Of a DNA stretch of 64,000 bases, positions 9,095 to 17,717 are shown in pieces. Both the position numbers and the translations under genes were made by a program. The stretch is from JAAZHD01 sp012510895 (GTDB lineage Bacteria > Bacillota > Clostridia > Caldicoprobacterales > DTU083): assembly GCA_050951465.1 (NCBI GenBank), contig JBMNJC010000003.1:1-64000 (forward strand). Reading direction: 5' to 3'. Below the pieces are notes generated by a model. It ran no database searches. It saw only the letters and a list, made by a program, of their open reading frames with translations, and was not told where the DNA came from. The stretch's first letter is position 1. Every line of letters begins with the position of its first letter.

Positions 9095-10660
9095 TTATAA
9101 AGCAGGCATCTCCAGTTTCTTATATATCAACAGCCGGGTTCCGGGAGCCGGTTCTTCTTCGTCCAAATCATTTAGTTCACGGATGCCGGCAATTGTCGTA
9201 TTATATTTCTTGGCTATTGACCACAGTGTATCTTCCGGCTGCACGAAATAAATGTAAATTCCTTCTTCCTTGCCCTGCTTCTTTTCTGTTTCCTCAACCC
9301 CTGTAATAACATCCTTCTCAACGGTCTTCATTATTTCCGCTCTGCAAAGAAGGGTTATCTTCAGCTCTGCCTCTTCCTGGGAGATTAAGGTATGATTCAA
9401 TTGTTCAGTAATAACTTCACCTTTGCAGCTCCTGCCGGTCCTGGCTTCCTGTGCGTTCAAACTGCAGCTGAATGGGAAATCCTCACGAAAACTTCCGATG
9501 AGCAGTGCCGGATCATTTGTCTGATATACCACCCTGGCAGAAATAATGCCCTCAAGAATCACCGATCCGTCCTGAACTCTTTCATTCAGCAAATTGGGCA
9601 CAGCATCTACATACAGTATTTTTCTTACCTTGGCCGCTCCTTCCGGAAAGTGAATGCTTTCCTTGAGAGCCGTCTGTTCCTGTACCTCTTCCAATGACTG
9701 CTGAAGCTTTATTTTCATTTTGTTGAAGTCTACAGCCAGGGACCGGCTATAGGCATCTGTCAATATTTCACCTTCCTGAAACTCCAGTACCTGCGCATTT
9801 ATTCCCAGAATCAGCTCTGTATCAAGGATTCGCAGTTCCCCGTTTATGTTTTCCCTTGGATCAACATAGATTTCCTCCACCTGAACGTCTGCCCTGCAGT
9901 CCATGCCCTGATAGGCACCGGGAATCTCCACAGGATGACTGAAGGATATGCTGTGTGACAGAAACTGAATGGGCTCCTCCTGATCTTCACAAAGATAAAG
10001 GATAAGTATTTCTACATCTCCGTGTATCTGTACCCTGTTATCCGCAGCTTTTTTCTCCCTTACCCGGACTTTGGCATCCTTTCTCAGAATCTTCAATATG
10101 GTCGGCATAGAATCAGCCAGCTCAAGATCTTCCCGCACCATGGTACGGGCGTGGCCGGAACCAGCGACGGCCGATACCCGGATGTGTTCCGGCAGCATCT
10201 CCACGTCCTCTGTATTAGAAAACTCGGTTATCACTTCCATCTCTGACACTTCAGTGACCTGCCCGGTAAGATTGAGTACAGCTTTTACGCCTAATTTCCT
10301 GCCGGAAATCAGGTCATAATCAATATGCTCTATGCTCAGATGGAGCCGAGATGTCATTTTTGGTGCCGCACCGGGAAATTCAAGGTATTGAGTAAAGCCG
10401 ATTTCTGCATCCAGGGAATCGAGCTGACCGTCGTCCTCCGGAATATACAGAACATTGTAACGAATTATGCCCTCTGCCATTATCCTGTCCTGAAAGACCT
10501 CATGACTTGAAATAATTGCAGCCCCGTTTATGTCCAGAATTTTCGCAATCGGCTTCTGATCATCCGGTACACTGATCTCTCCTTCCATCAGAGCCTGGGA
10601 TGCTGCTTCTCCTATCACCTGGTCCAATCTCAGCAAGTCTTTTCTATATTCCAGTGCCAA
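9095..10660 (-). CDS. sipL: SipL-like SPOCS/LysM spore morphogenesis protein
   Basis: Probable clostridial SipL, which binds SpoIVA at the forespore surface during coat assembly. The protein has 521 residues if started at the TTG at 10660, placed after GGAGGAGGAACAATA; an upstream ATG at 10777 would add 39 unlikely residues. The body consists of SPOCS (DUF3794) domains. A C-terminal LysM follows (YFVQPEDTLWSIAKKYN, then NDLDEEEPAPGTRLLIYKK). Length, domain order and position beside ispE and near spoIIR match C. difficile SipL (about 519 residues). Assignment as SipL rather than another SPOCS protein rests on length and LysM. Confidence 0.82.
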   Translation of the reverse strand: MALEYRKDLLRLDQVIGEAASQALMEGEISVPDDQKPIAKILDINGAAIISSHEVFQDRIMAEGIIRYNVLYIPEDDGQLDSLDAEIGFTQYLEFPGAAPKMTSRLHLSIEHIDYDLISGRKLGVKAVLNLTGQVTEVSEMEVITEFSNTEDVEMLPEHIRVSAVAGSGHARTMVREDLELADSMPTILKILRKDAKVRVREKKAADNRVQIHGDVEILILYLCEDQEEPIQFLSHSISFSHPVEIPGAYQGMDCRADVQVEEIYVDPRENINGELRILDTELILGINAQVLEFQEGEILTDAYSRSLAVDFNKMKIKLQQSLEEVQEQTALKESIHFPEGAAKVRKILYVDAVPNLLNERVQDGSVILEGIISARVVYQTNDPALLIGSFREDFPFSCSLNAQEARTGRSCKGEVITEQLNHTLISQEEAELKITLLCRAEIMKTVEKDVITGVEETEKKQGKEEGIYIYFVQPEDTLWSIAKKYNTTIAGIRELNDLDEEEPAPGTRLLIYKKLEMPAL

Positions 10661-10741
10661 TATTGTTCCTCCTCCCCCTGCATTATTTGTCCATAAAATT
10701 TTCATATTATATCTTATAGGGGTGAAGCGGAAAATATGAAT

Positions 10742-10769
10742 AAAAAAAGAAGGCATCCCTTCTTTTTTT
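10742..10769 (-). terminator. Terminator downstream of veg
   Basis: The minus strand reads AAGAAGGGATGCCTTCTT followed by a run of T. This is an intrinsic terminator between veg and sipL. Confidence 0.8.
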
Positions 10770-10800
10770 ATTTTCATATAGTTTTAATAATGAAAACTTT

Positions 10801-11094
10801 TTAACTGGTGCATATTTTCTGATTGCTGCTGCATAACACCAGCTCCACATTGGATGTAAGTACATCCGAATAAGTGTAGGATAGGGTCTGAACGGTTTTT
10901 GCGCCTGTATCCACCCGAACGGTGAAAAGATTTCGGTAGGTATCGCAGATAATGCCTTCTTTGACATATGACCTCTTTCTTCCCCTGTTGGCCTTTAACT
11001 TAACCTTCTGTCCCACATTGGATTCAACCAGTTTCCTGATAGTATCCAAAGATTCCTTGTCAATCATGACATCACGTCCCATTCTCAAAATCAT
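10801..11094 (-). CDS. veg: Veg family protein
   Basis: Small conserved protein linked to biofilm-matrix expression in Bacillus subtilis and usually found between ksgA/yabG and ispE. The frame gives 97 residues. The core DTIRKLVESNVGQKVKLKA, then NRGRKRSYVKEGIICDTYRN and SYTYSDVLTSNVEL, follows the Veg pattern. The start is uncertain: ATGs at 11094, 11082 and 11067 are in frame; the last gives 88 residues, closest to the family length. A terminator follows. Confidence 0.88.
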   Translation of the reverse strand: MILRMGRDVMIDKESLDTIRKLVESNVGQKVKLKANRGRKRSYVKEGIICDTYRNLFTVRVDTGAKTVQTLSYTYSDVLTSNVELVLCSSNQKICTS

Positions 11095-11124
11095 TAAACC
11101 TAGTTTAACCTATGAGAACGAGAC

Positions 11125-11481
11125 TTATTCTTCCTCTTCTTCTTCCATTTCCTCCTCAAGTTCAATCTCAGTCAGACTTTCGCTGTCTTCTTCATCCAGC
11201 AATTCTTCATCCGCGTCATCATTTGATAGTTTGTCCCAGTCATCTTCTTTTTCTTCATCTATAATAAATTCTTCTTCTTTATTTCGCTCAAGCAAGCACT
11301 GCTGACACATTTCCTCGCCGCTTTTTATTATATTTTCACCACATTCGGGACAAAAATCGTAGTCTTCTTCATCATCATTTCTCTGTAAAGCCTTGCCAAC
11401 CTCTTCGAGACAAATCTTGCACAGTAAATCCGTTTCTTTTATATAATTAAGATTGCAGCGCGGACATTTTTTATAAGCCAT
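11125..11481 (-). CDS. Zinc-ribbon protein with acidic tail
   Basis: A 118-residue protein of unknown function. Two Cys-pair modules are visible: KKCPRCNLNYI with LLCKICLEE, and FCPECGENI with MCQQCLLE, each able to hold one zinc. The C-terminal half is almost wholly Asp/Glu and ends in a run of Glu. The codon repeats (GAA/GAG) make it compositionally extreme. It starts at an ATG behind GGAGGG and lies between the phosphohexomutase-like gene and veg. A regulatory or adaptor role is possible, but nothing in the sequence specifies it. Confidence 0.7.
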   Translation of the reverse strand: MAYKKCPRCNLNYIKETDLLCKICLEEVGKALQRNDDEEDYDFCPECGENIIKSGEEMCQQCLLERNKEEEFIIDEEKEDDWDKLSNDDADEELLDEEDSESLTEIELEEEMEEEEEE

Positions 11482-11660
11482 ACAAATCCCTCCAACATAG
11501 ATGTCCTGTGTGGTCTTCGGATTTTAATACCTATTATATACACCGAAACCACAAAATAAACCTGTTTTTATTTCAGAAGCACTCATTTCTATTCGCCGCA
11601 AATCCATAAATTCCTCTATTAATTAATATTTATTTTAATGAATAAATATTATCATCTCAT

Positions 11661-13043
11661 TTATTCTGTCAGCCAGGTTATGATACTGCTCATTATGTTC
11701 TCCACTTTCTGTCCTTTCTTCAGATCGAAATCCCAGTAGACAAAAAGGCAGTTTTCTTCCGGATTATAGTGAAAACCCAGCCAGGAACCGTCCTGAAAGC
11801 AAAGTTTTCTGTTATTTCCCTCTTCCAGCCACTGAATTATTTTCTCTGAAACTATATCCTCACCTTTAGCAATTAATTCTTTCTCCTTCTTATCCCATAT
11901 CTCAGCATCCAATTGGATGGATTTATGCTCCTGCATTCTGTCTCCAGACAGGGTTTTTATCCGCCGGGCCAGTGCTGCCCAGTCCATTTCTTCTCTGCAC
12001 AAGATCTGCAATAATAACAGGCTTTGTAATATTCCGTCCCTTTGGGGCAGGAAAGGACCGATGACAAGGCCGTATCTGTCCCATATGACAGCTTGATTTA
12101 TGCCGCTGTTTTTCTCTGTTAAAAGGTTAAGAGGCAGAGCTTTTAACCCATGATGGGACAAAACGGAAAAAGCCGCATTGGGTGTGAAAATTTCTGTATA
12201 TACTTCCAATTTATTATATTTAAGCCATTCATCCAGAATAACTGCTGATATCCATACACCTGGAATAATCCAGCCCATAGGCGATACTGCTCCAATGGAA
12301 CTGCCGTCTCCACTAAAGAACAGCCCTAAATCAGCGTTTTTCTGAGATACCAGCTTAGAAACCGGATTCATATTCCTTTCATTAGGCTGGGGAACCATAT
12401 CCATAAAACAGGGGTTGGGTTTAGTACGGATGGAGATGCCTCTGATTTTCCATCTTTTCATTAAATCCTGCATATAAGTACCAACACTTCCGAAAAAACT
12501 GTCAGAAGCAATATAAGGATCATGCCTGCGGATAGTATCTAAATCCAAAAAATTTTCCAGATGATTTTTATATTCAGGAAAAACATCTATATATTGAAGC
12601 AGATGCCTGCTGTCTTCTGAGCTTCTGGGATACCTCCTGTAAAGATACTGATAAAGTGCATCCATCCAACCTGGGGTTATGATGCTGCCCTCAGGAAGCC
12701 AGAAGCTCAGGCCTGAATACCTGGCCGGACGATCCTCTCCGGTTACCATGATACCAAGCCTTGCCTGATAAATTTTTACGGACAGGCTTATGAAGGCAGC
12801 TGGTACCGGCTTTTTATGAAGTAAAACCTGAATCTGATTCCCTGTCAACACTCGCTGAATAATCCATGCATATTCTCTTGAAAGAAAACGGGTATCATAT
12901 CCCAAAACCACCGGTCCGGAAGGAGATGTATCATTAAGATAGTCTGCCACAGCCTGGGCAACTATACTCATGGTTTCAAAACCTATTTCATTACTGATTA
13001 CCCCAAACCATCCCTTTTCTCCAAATGCCAGCAAAACGGCCAC
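11661..13043 (-). CDS. Degenerate phosphoglucomutase/phosphomannomutase-like protein
   Basis: A 460-residue protein with the full four-domain layout of alpha-D-phosphohexomutases but altered active-site motifs. The N-terminus (KGWFGVISNEIGFETM, then VVLGYDTRFLS) aligns with the family. Where the phosphoserine loop TASHNPP belongs it reads VTGEDRPARYSG, with no Ser. The metal loop (normally DxDxDR) reads FSGDGSSIGAV. The sugar-binding region aligns as RYGLVIGPFLPQRDGILQSLLLL without the GExSGH motif. It is probably not a mutase; a binding or regulatory role is inferred. The start is a GTG at 13043 behind GGGAGG, or a TTG at 13034 with better spacing. It follows spo0A on the same strand by about 50 bp. 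Confidence 0.75.
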   Translation of the reverse strand: MAVLLAFGEKGWFGVISNEIGFETMSIVAQAVADYLNDTSPSGPVVLGYDTRFLSREYAWIIQRVLTGNQIQVLLHKKPVPAAFISLSVKIYQARLGIMVTGEDRPARYSGLSFWLPEGSIITPGWMDALYQYLYRRYPRSSEDSRHLLQYIDVFPEYKNHLENFLDLDTIRRHDPYIASDSFFGSVGTYMQDLMKRWKIRGISIRTKPNPCFMDMVPQPNERNMNPVSKLVSQKNADLGLFFSGDGSSIGAVSPMGWIIPGVWISAVILDEWLKYNKLEVYTEIFTPNAAFSVLSHHGLKALPLNLLTEKNSGINQAVIWDRYGLVIGPFLPQRDGILQSLLLLQILCREEMDWAALARRIKTLSGDRMQEHKSIQLDAEIWDKKEKELIAKGEDIVSEKIIQWLEEGNNRKLCFQDGSWLGFHYNPEENCLFVYWDFDLKKGQKVENIMSSIITWLTE

Positions 13044-13093
13044 CTCCCTCCCTACATTCTATGCAAGGCAGGGAAATGGTGTGTAAAAACCCG

Positions 13094-13873
13094 TCAGGCA
13101 GAGTGCTCCATAGACAGTTTGTCGGCTACCAGGGCTATAAATTCTCCGTTGGTTGGCTTATCGTTCTTATCATAAACCGTATAGCCGAAGAGCTGATTGA
13201 TGTTCTCAACCTTGCCCCGGTTCCAGGCAACATCAATGGAATGCCTGATTGCCCGCTCAACCTTACTGGGAGTGGTGTTGAACTTCTTCGCAATACCTGG
13301 ATACAACTCCTTGGTAATGCGATTGATTACATCGTTGTCCTCCACTACCATTTTAATGGCTTCACGCAGGAAGTGATATCCTTTAATATGGGCGGGAATG
13401 CCAATTGTAAGAAATATGCTGGTTATTTTCTCTTCAATATTTTTCTGGGGATTCTGGGCCGCCGGAGCTGTAACCATATGGCTGCCGGGCTGTATGTAGC
13501 CTGCCAATTCCCTTATTCTGCTTAATATGGTATCAAAATCAAAGGGTTTTACAAGGTAGTACTTTGCGCCGTATTCAACTGCTCTCCGGATTAGATCCTC
13601 CTGGCCGACTGCTGACAGACAGATAACTAAAGGTGCATATTCCACACTGCTTCTGTACAGGGTTTCCAAAACCCCTAAACCATCCAGCCTCGGCATAACC
13701 ATATCCAGTATTACCACATGAGGCTTTAAGGATTCTATCATTTCCAATCCGGCTATTCCGTCGCCTGCTGTGCCGACCACCTCCATATCTCCTTCCTTGT
13801 CGATAAATGAAGACAAGATTTCAACAATATGGATATTGTCATCAATTATGCCTACCCTTATTTTTTCTGCCAT
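13094..13873 (-). CDS. spo0A: Sporulation transcription factor Spo0A
   Basis: Master response regulator of sporulation entry. The 259-residue protein has a receiver domain (1-120) with acidic pocket D11/D12, phospho-acceptor D57 (VVILDMVMPRLDG) and conserved Lys in YYLVKPFD, then a short linker and the Spo0A C-terminal DNA-binding domain (about 148-259). That domain contains IGIPAHIKGYHFLREAI and FNTTPSKVERAIRHSIDVAW, the DNA-contact helix region. The ATG at 13873 follows AGGAGGAAT. The 182-bp upstream region is AT-rich and has a TGTCGTA at 13963 (one mismatch to a 0A box), so autoregulation is possible. Cognate 0A boxes occur at the abrB-like gene in this window. Confidence 0.97.
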   Translation of the reverse strand: MAEKIRVGIIDDNIHIVEILSSFIDKEGDMEVVGTAGDGIAGLEMIESLKPHVVILDMVMPRLDGLGVLETLYRSSVEYAPLVICLSAVGQEDLIRRAVEYGAKYYLVKPFDFDTILSRIRELAGYIQPGSHMVTAPAAQNPQKNIEEKITSIFLTIGIPAHIKGYHFLREAIKMVVEDNDVINRITKELYPGIAKKFNTTPSKVERAIRHSIDVAWNRGKVENINQLFGYTVYDKNDKPTNGEFIALVADKLSMEHSA

Positions 13874-14055
13874 TGCCTATTCCTCCTTTGTTTTGATTTA
13901 CTACCATTAATCTACAACGTTTTACTCCTTTTGATGTCCTTCGCCAAATTCTATGAATAAATTGTCGTACATTGTAAATTATAGAAATATATGGTAATTG
14001 CTATCCCTATTATAATAGCATATTATCAAAACTTTTGGAAGAGAAAATTTAACAA

Positions 14056-15207
14056 TTATATTGGATATGTTATATTTCCTGTGACGGCGTCGATGTACAG
14101 AAGCCAATATCCTGCACCATATCCGTTTTTCACAGGCAGCCACCTGGAAAATCCATAAACGGACATAGGAGGCACAGCCGTATACATGCCCGGAATTCCA
14201 TATATCACATATCGCACCCTTCCCAGATGCCGGTGCAGGCCAATCAGGTAATGATCAAACCAGCTTCCGGGATCCCAGTTTTCTACTCGTATCCAGTCCA
14301 CCTCTCCTATCCCGTCTTCAAAAGGCATCACTTTTATATGATTCTTAAAAAGATTGTTATAATAGCTTTCTACCTTGCTCCAATAAGTATTATTGTATTC
14401 CGACAGAATTGACGATTCATCAGAAATATTTTCCGATAAAAATTGCGCTTCTTCAAAAATATCCTCCTGTAACGGCGATTCTTCTTCCGGCTCCGGAATA
14501 CCTGTCTTCTCAGATTCATTATGCATCTCGTTATCTTCTTCATCTGAGCTTAAATTTTCCACCGGTTCTTCAAATAATAATTCTTCCTCCGCCGGCCCAT
14601 CATCTGCTGATTCTTCTGCCAGCTCAGCCTCTTCGCTCATGTCCGGTTCCGATTCCTTCTGTGCATCCTGAACATCTTCAATAATGCCTGAAGCATCTTC
14701 CTTTTGCGTCTGTTCAGATTCTGCAGGTTCATTTTGAACAGCATCTCCATACATCTGAATTAGCTGTTTGGTAACCCCTTCCCTCCAGTCCAGTTTAACC
14801 CGCTTGTCAGAGCAGCCTACCAGAGGAAAACGAAGATTTCTTTCTCCTTTCAGATCCCTGTCTACAATTGCCAGGCCATGATACTGCCCTATTTCATTGC
14901 CGCTTTCCCGGACATTACGAGGATCAAAAGTAATTTCATATTCTCCCTTGCCCTTATCCGGTATTTGTATACTGGTTAATTTAACCGGATAAATATCATC
15001 ATTATTGGAAACCAGAACCACATCATATATGGATTGACCCTGCCTGGCAGGTTTTAAGTCCTGTACGTAAATGAGCAGACTGCCATGATTGTTCATAATT
15101 TCCAGCTTGCCGTATCCGGCCGGTTCTCTTCCCTCATACAAACCATATCCAGGATCCTGTACCTTTAATATGATAAAGGATCTGGAAAACTGACGACTGC
15201 CAAACAA
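14056..15207 (-). CDS. Protein of unknown function with long acidic linker, upstream of spo0A
   Basis: A 383-residue protein not matched to a named family with confidence. Three parts can be seen: a beta-rich N-terminal domain (about 1-135, with GYGKLEIMNNHGSLLIYV), a very acidic low-complexity linker (about 150-265) and a C-terminal domain rich in Trp/Tyr/Gly (about 275-383, with EVDWIRVENWDPGSWFDHYL and LLYIDAVTGNITYPI). It has no signal peptide or membrane segment. The start is a TTG at 15207 behind GGGGAGG. It occupies the place where Bacillus has yabG, between ksgA and veg, but does not resemble YabG. Its context suggests a sporulation link; function unknown. Confidence 0.6.
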   Translation of the reverse strand: MFGSRQFSRSFIILKVQDPGYGLYEGREPAGYGKLEIMNNHGSLLIYVQDLKPARQGQSIYDVVLVSNNDDIYPVKLTSIQIPDKGKGEYEITFDPRNVRESGNEIGQYHGLAIVDRDLKGERNLRFPLVGCSDKRVKLDWREGVTKQLIQMYGDAVQNEPAESEQTQKEDASGIIEDVQDAQKESEPDMSEEAELAEESADDGPAEEELLFEEPVENLSSDEEDNEMHNESEKTGIPEPEEESPLQEDIFEEAQFLSENISDESSILSEYNNTYWSKVESYYNNLFKNHIKVMPFEDGIGEVDWIRVENWDPGSWFDHYLIGLHRHLGRVRYVIYGIPGMYTAVPPMSVYGFSRWLPVKNGYGAGYWLLYIDAVTGNITYPI

Positions 15208-15308
15208 CCATATCCTCCCCTTTATTTTTTAATGTCATAAAGACTCATCCCTATTAATATATGAGGGGATAATGGAAAATTACCCTGTTTACCGTAAAAA
15301 CAGGGTAC

Positions 15309-15332
15309 AAAAAACCGCCTGAATTCAGGCGG
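15309..15332 (-). terminator. Terminator downstream of rsmA
   Basis: The perfect palindrome CCGCCTGAATTCAGGCGG (15315-15332) is followed on the minus strand by TTTTTTG, seven bases past the rsmA stop. Confidence 0.9.
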
Positions 15333-15338
15333 TGGTAT

Positions 15339-16196
15339 TTACCTGAAACAATTTGCTATAGCTGCCAGTTCTTCTAAAGTCAGGGTTTCACCTCTTCTTT
15401 GGGGATCAATGTTTAATTGCAGAAGTGTCTCCTTCCATGCCGGTTTATCCATATTGCTCCACTCAGCAGAAGCCAGGGTATTCAGTAAAGTTTTTCTCCG
15501 CTGTGAGAATACTGTCTTTACCACCCTGAAAAACTGATTCGGATCTTTTACTTCAGCAGCCGGTCTGCTGCGCTTCTTAAGCGTTATTATCATGGAATCT
15601 ACCTTGGGCGGAGGCATAAAAACACCCGACGGCACCTTCCCTATGATGCGGGGCTGGGTATAAAACTGTACTGCAACGCTGAGCGCACCATATTCCTTGC
15701 TTCCAGGCCGGGCAGCAATTCTGTCGGCCACTTCCCTTTGTACCATAACAGTTATGCTTTTATACGGATGATCTTCCTCAAGAAACCTCATAATTATGGG
15801 GGTCGTAATGTAATAAGGCAGATTTGCCACCACTTTGACGGGTTTGTCCTGAAATTCATCCCGAATCAGATCATGTATATTCAGTTTAAGAATATCACCA
15901 TGGATTATTTTCACATTGCTGAAGCTTCTCAGGGTTTCCTGCAAAATAGGAAGCAATGCCTTGTCCAGCTCCACGGAAACCACCCGGGCTGCCCGTTTTG
16001 CCAGCGCCTGGGTTAAAGTACCCACGCCGGGCCCTACTTCCAGCACCTTATCCTCAGCCTGAATGCCGGCTGCTTCAACTATTTTATTCAGGATATTCTG
16101 ATCAATAAGGAAGTTCTGGCCCAGGCTTTTTGTAAACTGAAAACCATGGCGGGCCAATAAATCCTTAAGATATTTCGGTGACGTTAATTGGGACAT
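15339..16196 (-). CDS. rsmA: 16S rRNA (adenine(1518)-N6/adenine(1519)-N6)-dimethyltransferase
   Basis: KsgA/RsmA dimethylates A1518 and A1519 in 16S helix 45 during small-subunit assembly, using SAM. The 285-residue protein shows the family N-terminus SLGQNFLIDQNILNKI, SAM motif I LEVGPGVGTLTQALA, acidic motif II VSVELD and catalytic motif IV VVANLPYYITTPI. The C-terminal helical domain has VFMPPPKVDS and VFSQRRKTLLNTL. The start is an ATG at 16196 behind AGGAGAA. In Bacillus yabE-rnmV-ksgA are contiguous; here rnmV is absent between yabE and rsmA. Confidence 0.96.
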   Translation of the reverse strand: MSQLTSPKYLKDLLARHGFQFTKSLGQNFLIDQNILNKIVEAAGIQAEDKVLEVGPGVGTLTQALAKRAARVVSVELDKALLPILQETLRSFSNVKIIHGDILKLNIHDLIRDEFQDKPVKVVANLPYYITTPIIMRFLEEDHPYKSITVMVQREVADRIAARPGSKEYGALSVAVQFYTQPRIIGKVPSGVFMPPPKVDSMIITLKKRSRPAAEVKDPNQFFRVVKTVFSQRRKTLLNTLASAEWSNMDKPAWKETLLQLNIDPQRRGETLTLEELAAIANCFR

Positions 16197-16254
16197 TACA
16201 TTCTCCTTTAAGCCAAAAGTCTTCTTTATTTAATTATATTAAATACTATATAAA

Positions 16255-16280
16255 ATAAAAAGGCAGATTTTTATCTGCCT
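16255..16280 (-). terminator. Terminator downstream of yabE
   Basis: AGGCAGATTTTTATCTGCCT (16261-16280) forms a hairpin, followed on the minus strand by TTTTATTTT. It separates yabE from rsmA. Confidence 0.85.
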
Positions 16281-16351
16281 GTTGCTTGCTTTTTCCTCTG
16301 GTATCTCTTTTTATTTTATTTATTTCTTATAATCATTTCCGGGGCCGGATT

Positions 16352-17581
16352 TCAATCCAGAAAATAGACTGTAACTGTTCTCCTTCCCCAGGATCGTGTA
16401 ATGTTTCCGTTTTCCATATAAATATCAATGGCATTTCCTTTAATGGCACCGCCTCTGTCCTCTACCGTGAATATTCCGTCAATGGTTACTCCGCGCTTCT
16501 TCCAGAACTGTACCAGTTCAGGAATGTACACCTTGGTTCCAAAGGGAATATCCGGAGGTGCTGCTATGGTATGATAGGACTTTACCTTTTTCCCGCTGGC
16601 AGTTACGCCGTAATACTTTTCACCCGGATTTTTCCCGGTGGACCTGTATTCTGCAGAATAAGCCGTAGCAGTCATTTTTCGGGCTTTCTTATAACGCAGT
16701 TTATCGCCTCTGGCAGTAGTAACATGCTTCGCAGTACCTTTTTCCACCACCCGGTTAACCGGTTTTTTGATTACCTTGTCGTATACCAGTTCTCGGCCGA
16801 CTTCCACACCGTCTTTGTAAGTAATCAATATCTTCTTTTCCCGCCGGCCTTCTTCGCCCTCCTGTACTACTCTGGTAACACCCTCGTCCATTTTCTTATT
16901 CTTTTTGGTAACTACTTTATAGGGAATATTCTCATTTTCAATAACTATTTCCTCATCTATGCGGGTAACTACTATTTTGTCGTAGGGTTGTGCCTGCCGG
17001 TCCAGCGGATAGTTGACCAAATCCTTCTCCCTCAACTGAATTTCGGCTTTGCCAAGAACATCCTCAACGGTGCCGCCTGTAATATACAGTTCTTTTGTAT
17101 CGCCGTCTGCTTCCACCGTTACAGGCATTCTGCGGGTGACTTGTATGTTGTCAAACGGCATCACCTGACGATTAAGAGGCAAATTGACCAAATCATATTC
17201 CCGCAATTTTACTTCTGCTTCCTTTAAGATATCCTCTACAGTCCCGCTTGTTACACGCAATTCTTTCTTTCGGCCGTCGGCCTCGACTGTCACGGTCATA
17301 GCGCGGGTAATTTTTACTTCTGTATTTTTTTCCAATGGTGCATCCAGCGCCGGACTGATTTCATCACCCGGCTCCAGGACTATTCCATATCTGTTCAATA
17401 ATTCTCCTACACTGCTGTCATATGTGGAAATCTCAACACAGTATCCGTCATCGTCCAGAACCACATGTTTTATCGGGTTCTGCACAAATTCGATTAGTTT
17501 GGCTGTTGCCGTACCGGCAATGCCAAGGGCTGTCAGGAATGCAATACATACAATCCAAAAGCCCCTATTGTGAGAGTTCAT
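16352..17581 (-). CDS. YabE-like cell wall protein (DUF348 x3, G5, 3D domain)
   Basis: A 409-residue exported peptidoglycan-active protein related to Bacillus YabE and Rpf-like resuscitation factors. After a signal anchor (FWIVCIAFLTALGIAG) come three DUF348 repeats (for example VTVEADGRKKELRVTSGTVEDILKEA), a G5 domain (about 230-310) and a C-terminal 3D domain. The 3D domain shows MTATAYSAEYRSTG, YGVTASG, VEDRGGAIKGNAIDIYM with the characteristic Asp residues, and is likely to cleave glycan strands. The ATG at 17581 has GGAGG seven bases upstream; the longer frame to 17659 is unsupported. Its terminator lies at 16255-16280. Confidence 0.9.
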   Translation of the reverse strand: MNSHNRGFWIVCIAFLTALGIAGTATAKLIEFVQNPIKHVVLDDDGYCVEISTYDSSVGELLNRYGIVLEPGDEISPALDAPLEKNTEVKITRAMTVTVEADGRKKELRVTSGTVEDILKEAEVKLREYDLVNLPLNRQVMPFDNIQVTRRMPVTVEADGDTKELYITGGTVEDVLGKAEIQLREKDLVNYPLDRQAQPYDKIVVTRIDEEIVIENENIPYKVVTKKNKKMDEGVTRVVQEGEEGRREKKILITYKDGVEVGRELVYDKVIKKPVNRVVEKGTAKHVTTARGDKLRYKKARKMTATAYSAEYRSTGKNPGEKYYGVTASGKKVKSYHTIAAPPDIPFGTKVYIPELVQFWKKRGVTIDGIFTVEDRGGAIKGNAIDIYMENGNITRSWGRRTVTVYFLD

Positions 17582-17717
17582 TTTTATCCTCCTTCTTCTT
17601 TTGAGAAACCAGTTTAGGACAGCGTAATTGTAATATAATTTTAATATTTTGTCAAACATATTTAATAAAGTTTAAAATATGCTACCGCTAAAATAGTATA
17701 TCTCATAAGAAGAAGTT

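Noticed and set aside
9061..10510. Plus-strand frames across sipL
   Set aside because: They are shadows of the SPOCS-domain gene, without ribosome sites or family patterns.
14393..14684. Ser/Pro-rich plus-strand frames opposite the acidic linker gene
   Set aside because: They are antisense readings of repeated GAA/GAG codons.
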